DNA of 53,265 nucleotides from Reyranella soli (GTDB taxonomy: Bacteria > Pseudomonadota > Alphaproteobacteria > Reyranellales > Reyranellaceae): the NCBI RefSeq assembly GCF_007992495.1, contig NZ_BKAJ01000101.1, forward strand, positions 1 through 53,265, read 5' to 3'. Both the position numbers and the translations under genes were made by a program. The notes under the pieces are model-generated. The model worked only from the letters and a program-made list of their open reading frames with translations. It ran no database searches and was not told the origin of the DNA. Below, piece after piece: positions 16,946 to 23,799 of this stretch (positions are counted from its first letter, which is position 1; each line of letters opens with the position of its first letter).

Positions 16946-17719
16946 ATGGCGGAATGTGCTCGTCAGGGCTGTAGCACTCTGAAATTGCTTGCCGTCGCTT
17001 CGGCCCTGGCGGGGTGTGTCGCGGCGGAGCCGACACCGCCAGTCTCCGCCGGCCAGGTCCGGCCGCTTGAACCGGCACCGAGCGCATATGTCGGCATGCT
17101 GCGTAGCCAAGGCATCGGGATCGATATTCCAGCACGCGGCAAATTCATCCTGGTCAACATTCCATCCTTTGAGCTGATCGCCTTGCAGGACGGCGAGCCG
17201 GTCTTACGTAGTCGCGTGGTGGTCGGTAAACCGGCAGCGGCCACCCCGGAAATGCTCTCCCCGATGTTTGCCATCCAGTTCAATCCTTCCTGGACGCCGA
17301 CTCCGTCAATGATCCGGAACGAAGGGCTTCATTACATGCCGCCAGGTCCACAAAACCCGCTCGGAAGGATGATGTTTGCGCTCGACAATGAGGAATTCAT
17401 CTATCTCCACGACACCAATGAAAGGGCACTGTTCAATCGATCCCAGCGAGCCCTGAGTCACGGATGCGTCCGTGTGGAGAAAGCGCGTCCACTGGCTGCG
17501 TGGTCGCTTGGTGTGTCTGAACAAGAGGTGGATTCCATGACCTCTCACGGGAGGACGCATTCCGTCCCGCTTGCGGAACCCATCCCTGTCGCTCTCGTCT
17601 ACTTTACGCGTTTTCCAGATGAGCAGGGCCAGGTCGTCTCATATCCCGACATCTACGGCGATCGGCAGGCCGAAAAGGACATCGCCCCTGATGTTGCGGT
17701 TAGCCGCCGACGCGAGTAG
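16946..17719 (+). CDS. L,D-transpeptidase (YkuD domain) lipoprotein
   Basis: Cross-links peptidoglycan or attaches proteins to it via L,D-transpeptidation in the periplasm. The catalytic motif is SHGCVRVE near residue 197 of the 257-residue product, preceded by the conserved region LGRMMFALDNEEFIYLHDT. The N-terminus has a hydrophobic stretch ending LALAGC-like (ASALAGC), a lipobox, so it is probably a lipoprotein. The ATG at 16946 gives a compact signal sequence; the open frame extends back to 16889. The whole gene lies between two copies of the methyltransferase 3' end, indicating later insertion. Confidence 0.87.
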   Translation: MAECARQGCSTLKLLAVASALAGCVAAEPTPPVSAGQVRPLEPAPSAYVGMLRSQGIGIDIPARGKFILVNIPSFELIALQDGEPVLRSRVVVGKPAAATPEMLSPMFAIQFNPSWTPTPSMIRNEGLHYMPPGPQNPLGRMMFALDNEEFIYLHDTNERALFNRSQRALSHGCVRVEKARPLAAWSLGVSEQEVDSMTSHGRTHSVPLAEPIPVALVYFTRFPDEQGQVVSYPDIYGDRQAEKDIAPDVAVSRRRE

Positions 17720-17801
17720 CCGTGCGACATGGTTCATCTCGTGCGATGATCACACAGCTGCAGTCGGGTCGGGAGAGGGTCGTCGCGTTACCAAGCGCCG
17801 G

Positions 17802-17832
17802 GGTGCTGTTCAGGTTCGTCAGGACGCCCTAG
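17802..17832 (+). repeat. Right copy of the direct repeat
   Basis: Repeats the methyltransferase end (VLFRFVRTP then TAG) without the rest of that gene. Its TAG overlaps the stop of the minus-strand cupin (CTAG at 17829-17832), which would have been the convergent neighbour before the insertion. Confidence 0.85.
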
Positions 17833-18272
17833 GCGCGTTCACACGCGCCGACGGGCTCCAGCTTTCCGTCGAGCACGGGATAGCCCGAGGCGTCGCTCGT
17901 GCGATCGAGATAGGTCACCACGCGGTCGGGATTGGCGTGAATGCCGAGGAGCCGCATCGGCTGATCGCCGACCGTCCGGAAGCTGTGCGGAACATTGGCG
18001 GGCAGCGCCACGCAATCGCCGACGCCGAGTCGGGCAGGCTTGTCTTCGTCGCCCTGAAGCCAGACCTCGGCCTCGCCTTCGATGATGAACAGCAGCTCGA
18101 CGTAGGGATGAAAATGCATCGGCGCGAGATAACCGGGCGCCGAGGTCTGGATGCCGGTACGCACCGGCGTATCGCCGTCGGCGATCAGCGGATGATAGAA
18201 GGCGAGCGGCCCGAACTCGACGCGCGTCGCGTCGGCGAGCTTGCGGATCTTCGGCGCTTGAAGAGTGGACAT
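17829..18272 (-). CDS. Cupin-domain protein
   Basis: A 147-residue cupin with the metal-binding motif APMHFHPYVELLFIIEGEAE (two His, one Glu) and the second motif ALPANVPHSFRTVGDQP. The role is unknown; the mixed aromatic pocket residues do not define a substrate. GGGAG lies about 6 nt before the ATG. The stop overlaps the duplicated methyltransferase end on the other strand. Confidence 0.82.
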   Translation of the reverse strand: MSTLQAPKIRKLADATRVEFGPLAFYHPLIADGDTPVRTGIQTSAPGYLAPMHFHPYVELLFIIEGEAEVWLQGDEDKPARLGVGDCVALPANVPHSFRTVGDQPMRLLGIHANPDRVVTYLDRTSDASGYPVLDGKLEPVGACERA

Positions 18273-18410
18273 TGGAACTCCCTTCGCCGCCTCTCGGGCG
18301 GGCCCGATGGCGCACTGTGCAGGACGCCCTCGGTACCCGCAAGCCGGCTACCGGAAGGGTAGTGTCCTAATTTGAACGCAGGTTCGCGAACACCTCAGTC
18401 GGCGGCGCCT

Positions 18411-18842
18411 CTACCCGCCGCAGACAAACTCGACGTTGGTGATGGTGGGCATGCCGCCCGTACCGCCATCATCCTGGATGCCAGTGAATATGTTGCCGGT
18501 CTTGCGAAGGTTGTACGACGTAAGGCTGAGAGTCTTGATCTGGATCTCGTCGGAGACGCGCTGGACGAACCGCACCTCTTTCAGCTCGTTCATCGAGCCT
18601 CTGCTCCTGTCGGCGGCGTAAAGCAGGCGGCCCTCCTTGACGACCAAAAGCATATTGTGGCCGGCGGCATATTTCTCGGCCTCCTTGCCACTGGCCCACC
18701 ACGTCCCCTTAGCCAGCGGGCAGGCTGTGAACTCCGGGAAATCGGCGACCGACGATGACATGGCGTAAGCTTGGGTGGCGACGGTGATAGCCGTAGCAGT
18801 CGCTAGCCCGATCAACGCCGTGAGAAGAAGTCCCAGCCTCGT
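18411..18842 (-). CDS. Secreted protein with an apparent ACG start
   Basis: The predicted product has a Sec signal peptide (RLGLLLTALIGLATATAITV...ATQAYA) and a 115-residue mature part with Cys near each end (FTACPLAKGT; NVEFVCGG). The signal peptide matches MRLGLFLTTLIGL of the proteins at 19953 and 20518, but the codon at the ATG position is ACG (18842-18840), correctly spaced after GGGAGGA. If ACG is not used, the nearest start is a TTG at 18815, which shortens the signal sequence. The function of the mature domain is unknown; it is divergent from a hydrolase gene with a long palindrome between them. Confidence 0.65.
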   Translation of the reverse strand, partial: TRLGLLLTALIGLATATAITVATQAYAMSSSVADFPEFTACPLAKGTWWASGKEAEKYAAGHNMLLVVKEGRLLYAADRSRGSMNELKEVRFVQRVSDEIQIKTLSLTSYNLRKTGNIFTGIQDDGGTGGMPTITNVEFVCGG

Positions 18843-18982
18843 CTCTTCCTCCCATTGTTTTCCGCCACGTTAGATGCCCGCACCGCGTCCAGCGGCGAGC
18901 GGATGCCTCCCAAGGAGAGCACGGCGTAGAGGCGCCGTCTATTGCTACCGTCGATGTGAGGCGGCCCTACAAAAGGCGGGTG

Positions 18983-19006
18983 GTTGTGTAACCCAGGTTA
19001 CACAAC
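18983..19006. promoter_or_regulatory. 24-bp palindrome, shared operator copy 1
   Basis: GTTGTGTAACC and GGTTACACAAC form perfect 11-bp arms around CA. It lies between the divergent secreted-protein and hydrolase genes, 54 nt before the hydrolase start. A second copy with 9-bp identical arms is at 31377-31396. Confidence 0.65.
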
Positions 19007-19059
19007 GCGCGCGCCCCGGCGTGGTAGCAACACGGCAAGCGACGCGGCGCCGAGGCTCC

Positions 19060-19880
19060 ATGCGATACGCACCGTCATTGGCGAAGGCAGCACTCGCACT
19101 GGTGTTGCCGTTCATCCTTGCGCACTGCGCAAGCCTGCTGTCCGATCGACTGCCGCTGAAATACGATGCCCAGTCGGTCGGCGGGCCGAACAGCGGCGCT
19201 CCTCTGCAACTATACCTCCCACCGGGGGACGGCCCCTTCCCGGCCGTGGTGGTCATGCATAGTTGCAGTGGCATCACCGACAACACCCGGACCTGGGCCA
19301 CTCGCCTGGTCAACTGGGGCTACGCCGCGCTGATCGTCGACAGTTTCGGGCCACGCAATTCACGCAGCGTCTGCGAGAACGTCGACTCCATCCCGACTCG
19401 TGTGCGTGCGCAGGACGCCCACAACGCCGCAACTTATCTGCGCACTTTGCCCAACATCCAGGCCGAGCGGATCGGGATCATCGGCTTCTCCCACGGCGGC
19501 TCGTCGACCCTTTGGGCCGCGATCGGCGTAGAGATTCCTGTCGACCGCGGCGGCCACCCGTTTCAGGCGGGAGTCGCCTATTACCCCGGATGTTCGGGCA
19601 GGGCGATCGTGGGACCGTATGTCACTGACGTGCTGATCCTGACCGGCAAGAACGACACTTGGACTCCGGCCGACCTCGCCTCAAGACGGTTGCGGCGAGA
19701 GCCAACGACACCCGTCCGCCCACCATCAAGGTCTATCCCGGTGCGCTGCACAGCTTCGACCTCGGCACCTTGCCCACACTCACCAGTTCCGGCCACATGA
19801 TTGGCGGCAATCCCGAAGCGGCGGCCGATTCTTTCGTGATGACGAAGGCCTTCCTCGATGCACGGCTCAAGCCGAAGTAA
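19060..19880 (+). pseudogene. Dienelactone hydrolase-family protein, frameshifted
   Basis: An alpha/beta hydrolase with signal peptide (MRYAPSLAKAALALVLPFIL), oxyanion region VVMHSCSGI, nucleophile elbow IGFSHGGSS and the acid residue in TGKNDTWTP. The reading frame is lost after codon 206: PADL should continue as CLKTVAARAND, which is found in the +1 frame from 19678, ending at 19880 with the catalytic His in GALHSFDLG. One base is missing between 19677 and 19678. Without correction the product loses its catalytic His. It may be a true pseudogene or a sequencing error. GAGG lies 4 nt before the ATG. Confidence 0.75.
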
Positions 19881-19952
19881 GTGCAAAATCATTGACGGAT
19901 TCGGTGCACTCCGAGTGTTGTGATAGAATATTTCAATCAAGGGAGCGACAAA

Positions 19953-20360
19953 ATGAGGTTGGGACTGTTTCTCACGACATTGATCGGCCTGGTGGGGGCT
20001 TCTCACATCTCGAGCGCGGCAGACGCGACGTGGGCTGCCGTTGGCGCACTGGAGAATGGCATGTCGACGTCGTGCGGCGGCGGTACGGTGAGTACCGGGC
20101 CGGAATGGACCGCCACTGCCTACGGGCAGGTCGACATAAAAAGGAACACGCTCACTTTTAAGAGTACGAGCCCAATTCCGAACCATTCATTCACCGTCGA
20201 TTTGAGGGCGTTGCAGCCTGATGGTTCTGGAAAAGTTGCCGGCATAGACAATAACAACAGAGAGTTCTACCTGACGTTCGATCCGGGCAGCGGAGCCCGC
20301 ACATTCCACATGACCTATCGCCTCAAGGCTTGCCGGCGTGTCTACACGCCCAGGACATAG
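19953..20360 (+). CDS. Small secreted two-cysteine domain protein (family member 1)
   Basis: A 135-residue protein with a Sec signal peptide (MRLGLFLTTLIGLVGASHIS...AADA) and a mature beta-rich domain. Recognisable blocks are VDIKRNTLTF, FTVDLRALQPDGSGKV and NREFYLTFDPGSGAR; one Cys lies near the N-terminus (TSCGGG) and one near the end (ACRRVYTPRT), probably forming a disulfide. GGGAG precedes the ATG by 8 nt. It is a paralogue of the next gene and of the third module of the cyclase fusion at 21129. Function unknown; I know no described family that it clearly belongs to. Confidence 0.75.
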   Translation: MRLGLFLTTLIGLVGASHISSAADATWAAVGALENGMSTSCGGGTVSTGPEWTATAYGQVDIKRNTLTFKSTSPIPNHSFTVDLRALQPDGSGKVAGIDNNNREFYLTFDPGSGARTFHMTYRLKACRRVYTPRT

Positions 20361-20517
20361 TGATGTCTCCCTCCGTAGCGCGTAGCGCAAAGGAGGGGAG
20401 CAGCCTGCGAGAATGGCGCTGAACTGACGAAGGGAAGTGCCGTTGCAGGAGGCGCACGTCGTCATGATTGCCGTCGCCGTTCCGCCACAACGGCAACCCG
20501 CACAAGGAGGCGACAAA

Positions 20518-20901
20518 ATGAGGTTGGGACTGTTTCTCACGACATTGATCGGGCTGGCGGGTGCTTCTCAAATCTCCAGCGCGGCAGACGCGACGTGGAT
20601 TGCCGTTTCCACACTGGAGAACCCCGCCTGCGCCACTCAATTTGGCGGGCCGCCAGGGCCGACTGACTGGCAAGTCGACATTAAGGGGGACACGCTCACT
20701 TTCATGAGACAGACGACGACGAAGAGTTCATACACTGTCGATTTGAAGGCGTTGCAGCCTGATGGTTCTGGAAGAGTTGTCGGCAAAGACGACAAGAATA
20801 GAGAGTTCTACGTCACGTTCGATCCGGGCAGCGGAGCGCGCCCCTTCCAGGTGACCAATTCCATTACCCCTTGCACGACTGTTTTTACGCCCAGGACATA
20901 G
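20518..20901 (+). CDS. Small secreted two-cysteine domain protein (family member 2)
   Basis: A 127-residue paralogue of the preceding protein, with almost the same signal peptide (MRLGLFLTTLIGLAGASQIS) and blocks DWQVDIKGDTLTF, YTVDLKALQPDGSGRVVGKD and NREFYVTFDPGSGARPF. The Cys pair is in ENPACA and ITPCTTVFTPRT. AAGGAGG precedes the ATG by 7 nt. High DNA similarity to 19953-20360 and to 22605-22935 indicates recent tandem duplication. Function unknown. Confidence 0.75.
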   Translation: MRLGLFLTTLIGLAGASQISSAADATWIAVSTLENPACATQFGGPPGPTDWQVDIKGDTLTFMRQTTTKSSYTVDLKALQPDGSGRVVGKDDKNREFYVTFDPGSGARPFQVTNSITPCTTVFTPRT

Positions 20902-21128
20902 TGGCGGCCGGCACCGCATCCAACGGCGCGAGTGGATGCCGCCAAGGCCCTAGGACACTCCCCTTGCCGGTCTTGTGCCGGATGTCGCAAGTAGCCAGAC
21001 TATCGATGGGCAAAGTGTCAACGGTGGCGCTGACATGACGCGACAGGACTTGCTCCGACTGCATTGTTTCCGGCTCTGCGCATCTGCCATGCGGAGCTCG
21101 CGGCCAAGCTCGGCGTGTCGCGAGAACG

Positions 21129-23282
21129 ATGTGTTTGCCAATGGCTGAGGACCGACAACCCACTTGCCCCCGCCGGCTCTCGGCCATCCTTCAGGCCGAC
21201 CTCACCGGCTACGTCCGATTGATGCAAGGTGGGGAAGACCGCACGGTCAGCCATCTGAAGTCGGTACGCGCGGAGGTGTGGCAGTCCGCCGTCGATGCTG
21301 CGGGCGGCCGGATCGTGAACATCGTGGCCGACTCCGTGCTGGCCGAATTCGGCTCGGCGGTGGCGGCGGTCGCGGCGGCGATCGACGTCCAGGAGCGGAT
21401 GGCACGCTTCAACGAAGCGCTCGACGAGGAACAGCGACTGATGTTCCGCATCGGCCTGCATCTGGGCGAGGTCATCGTCGACGAAACGGAGACCATATTC
21501 GGCGACGCCGTCAACGTCGCCGCCCGCATCCAGCTCATGGCCGAGCCGGGCGGGATTGCGGCGTCGCCTGCCATACGCGACGCCACGCATCTGCAGGCGA
21601 GCTGCGCCTTCGTCGACGGCGGCCGGCATCATGCCAAGAACATCAGGAATTCCCTGCGCATCTATCATGTGCTCCCTCACGAGAGCGCGTCGCGTCGGCC
21701 GATCCGCGCGGCAATGCGGCGAGCGGACATTGCGATCCGGAGGCCGATGCTGTGGGGTATGGTCGCCGCCACAGCGCTGCTGCTTGCCGGCAGCTTATAT
21801 CTGGCCTTCTCGCCAACTCCGGCGCCATCCGTCAGCACAGCGGCGCTCAGCTTGTCGGCCGAGCAGCTCGAACAGGCGCTGGCCGAGCGGCGCAAGGTCG
21901 ACGCGCTGGCGGCGGAGAAGCGCCGGCTGGAGGAGCAGGCGCGACAGCGGGCCGAAGCGGAAACCGAGGCCAAGCGGCAGGCAGATCTGGAGCTGGCGAG
22001 TGCGCGGCAGGCGCGACAGAAGGCCGAACGTGAATTGGCGCAGTTGAAGGCGGACATCGACGCGCGCCGCAACGCCAAGGACGCAGGCGGCGATCCGGCG
22101 GCGGTGATGGCTGAGCGCGCGACCGAGCAGGCCGCCCAGCGCAGCGCTGAAGCGGAAGCCGCCGCCCTGCTCCAAGCCGAAGAGCAAGCGGCAAGGAAGG
22201 CGGCGGCGGACGCCGAGGCCAAGCGCCGGGCCGACCAGGCGCTGGCCGTGGCCACCCAGCGGCGGGAGCAGGCCGAAACAGAGGCGCTTGCCGCTGCGAA
22301 CAAGGCCGCGGCGAACAAGACAGCGGCCGGCATGGCCAAGTCCAACGAGGAAGCCGAGGCGGCGGAACAGCGATTGCACCTGGAACTGGCCGACCGCCGG
22401 CGCCTGCAAGTCGCCCTGACGTCGCTCGGTTTCGACACAAGGGGCCACGACGGCGTGTTCGGCCCGCGCTCGCGCGAGATGATCGCGCGCTGGCAGGAGG
22501 CACGCAATCTGCCGGCAACCGGCTTCCTGACAAGGGCCCATCAGCAGGCCCTGTTGCAGGAAACCGAGCCGATGAGGGCGAGCTACGACGAACAGAAGAA
22601 GCCCGCTGCTTCTCACATCTCCAGCACGGCAGACGCGTCGTGGGCTGCCTTTTCCGCACTGGAAAATCCCGCCTGCGCCGCTGGGATAGCGCAAAGGCCG
22701 GCTGACTGGCAGGTCGACATAAAGGGGAACACGCTCACTTATACGAGCCGATCGACGAAGAGTTCATTCACTGTCGATTTGAAGGGGTTGCAGCCTGATG
22801 GTTCTGGAAGAGTTGTCGGCAAAGACGACAAGAACAGAGAGTTCTATGTAACGTTCGCTCCGGGCAGCGGAGCCCGCCCATTCCATGAGGCCAGTTCCAT
22901 TACCCCGTGCAGGTATGTTTATACGCCCAAGACGGGAGGACACTCGATGCGCTACATGACGATTGCTGGAGTGCTGGGGGTGCTTGCCACCCAAGCTCAG
23001 GCTGAGAGCAAGACATACCGCTTGGAATTAATCCCGGAGAAGTCGGTGCAGGCCTGCTCCGGAGCCGGCATGACCTACACGGTGGATGTTTCTAACGGCG
23101 TCCTGACACTTGGCACCTCATATGCCCGGAGGCTGCTTTCCGAGCCTGTCAAAAGCGACGGCAAGATTACTGCGAGCTTCAAGGACCCCGCAGCGGGAAA
23201 TATGAAGTTCGTCGGTCTCGGCAATGGTGAGTACGAACTCGTCAGCCCCCTCATTCCCTGCTATTATCGACTTGTGCAATAG
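21129..23282 (+). CDS. Transmembrane class III nucleotide cyclase fused to peptidoglycan-binding and secreted domains
   Basis: Modules in order: class III cyclase domain (about residues 15-182), one membrane span (207-227), a long Ala/Glu/Arg coiled coil (240-430), a peptidoglycan-binding domain (about 423-485, VALTSLGFDTRGHDGVFGPR), a copy of the two-cysteine domain (493-600) and a second one with its own signal peptide (from 607). Metal-binding Asp24 and Asp68 and the transition-state Asn129 and Arg133 are present, but the substrate-selecting Lys and Asp positions are Asn64 and Thr122. The topology puts the cyclase in the cytoplasm and the rest in the periplasm. An in-frame ATG at 21141 is an alternative start. 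Confidence 0.8.
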   Translation: MCLPMAEDRQPTCPRRLSAILQADLTGYVRLMQGGEDRTVSHLKSVRAEVWQSAVDAAGGRIVNIVADSVLAEFGSAVAAVAAAIDVQERMARFNEALDEEQRLMFRIGLHLGEVIVDETETIFGDAVNVAARIQLMAEPGGIAASPAIRDATHLQASCAFVDGGRHHAKNIRNSLRIYHVLPHESASRRPIRAAMRRADIAIRRPMLWGMVAATALLLAGSLYLAFSPTPAPSVSTAALSLSAEQLEQALAERRKVDALAAEKRRLEEQARQRAEAETEAKRQADLELASARQARQKAERELAQLKADIDARRNAKDAGGDPAAVMAERATEQAAQRSAEAEAAALLQAEEQAARKAAADAEAKRRADQALAVATQRREQAETEALAAANKAAANKTAAGMAKSNEEAEAAEQRLHLELADRRRLQVALTSLGFDTRGHDGVFGPRSREMIARWQEARNLPATGFLTRAHQQALLQETEPMRASYDEQKKPAASHISSTADASWAAFSALENPACAAGIAQRPADWQVDIKGNTLTYTSRSTKSSFTVDLKGLQPDGSGRVVGKDDKNREFYVTFAPGSGARPFHEASSITPCRYVYTPKTGGHSMRYMTIAGVLGVLATQAQAESKTYRLELIPEKSVQACSGAGMTYTVDVSNGVLTLGTSYARRLLSEPVKSDGKITASFKDPAAGNMKFVGLGNGEYELVSPLIPCYYRLVQ
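22947..23282 (+). CDS. Possible independently translated secreted protein inside the cyclase frame
   Basis: Within the same frame, GGGAGGA at 22934-22940 is 6 nt before an ATG that starts MRYMTIAGVLGVLATQAQA, a complete Sec signal peptide. The mature part (about 92 residues) has a Cys at QACSGAG and one at LIPCYYRLVQ and the TYTVDVSNGVLTL block of the family. It looks like a former separate gene whose upstream neighbour lost its stop codon. It may be made both alone and as the end of the fusion. Confidence 0.5.
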   Translation: MRYMTIAGVLGVLATQAQAESKTYRLELIPEKSVQACSGAGMTYTVDVSNGVLTLGTSYARRLLSEPVKSDGKITASFKDPAAGNMKFVGLGNGEYELVSPLIPCYYRLVQ

Positions 23283-23450
23283 GCACGGTGGGAATGCAGA
23301 AGGAAGCGTCGCAAGACAGATATTGTGAGACGCTTCTATTGGTTAGTTGGCCCATCCCAGATGTATCACCAAGAACGCCAAGCGGCCGCAAACGGCTCAT
23401 AAGCGATCATCGATACGCCGTAGCATCGCTTGGGCGTTCACAGCACGGAT

Positions 23451-23469
23451 TTGTAAGTACACGCCCTAG
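23451..23469 (-). repeat. Dispersed 19-nt motif, copy 1
   Basis: TTGTAAGTACACGCCCTAG, a variant of the motif also at 31652-31670 and 32901-32919, each at the 3' end of a minus-strand gene. Nothing else is supported in 23283-23475. Confidence 0.5.
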
Positions 23470-23475
23470 TCGGTA

Positions 23476-23775
23476 CTAACGGACCGAGTACATCAGGTGC
23501 CCGGTCCACCAGCTCGCCGTGCTGGTCAGGCGGATGGCGAGCAGCCCGATGCCGGCGACGAGGGCGATCCAGAACAGCGCCTTCGGCACGCCGGCCCTGA
23601 CCCCGATCAAGCCGACGATCGCCAGCACGTCCACTGCGATCCCGAGCCAGGTCGCCGTGCTCCCCGGATACTCGTGGGCGGGTATGAGCACACGCCACAG
23701 CAACGAGCCGATCAGATAGACGGCGAGTCCATAGCAGACGATCGGGCTCGTTGCCTTCGACGGCTGATCGCTCAT
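23476..23775 (-). CDS. Small three-helix membrane protein
   Basis: A 99-residue protein starting MSDQPSKATSPIVCYGLAVY with three predicted spans. The GGGAGGGCGCC before the ATG at 23775 decides the start. Function unknown. It follows the large oxidoreductase gene by 24 nt in the same direction and may be co-transcribed. Confidence 0.65.
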   Translation of the reverse strand: MSDQPSKATSPIVCYGLAVYLIGSLLWRVLIPAHEYPGSTATWLGIAVDVLAIVGLIGVRAGVPKALFWIALVAGIGLLAIRLTSTASWWTGHLMYSVR

Positions 23776-23799
23776 GGCGCCCTCCCCCATCGGGGGCGG

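Noticed and set aside
16945..17719. Transposon carrying the L,D-transpeptidase
   Set aside because: The flanking repeat is direct and derives from a gene end, there are no terminal inverted repeats and no transposase or integrase, so only an insertion cassette is claimed.
23288..23479. 63-codon frame after the cyclase fusion
   Set aside because: Composition unlike a protein and no ribosome site at the start.
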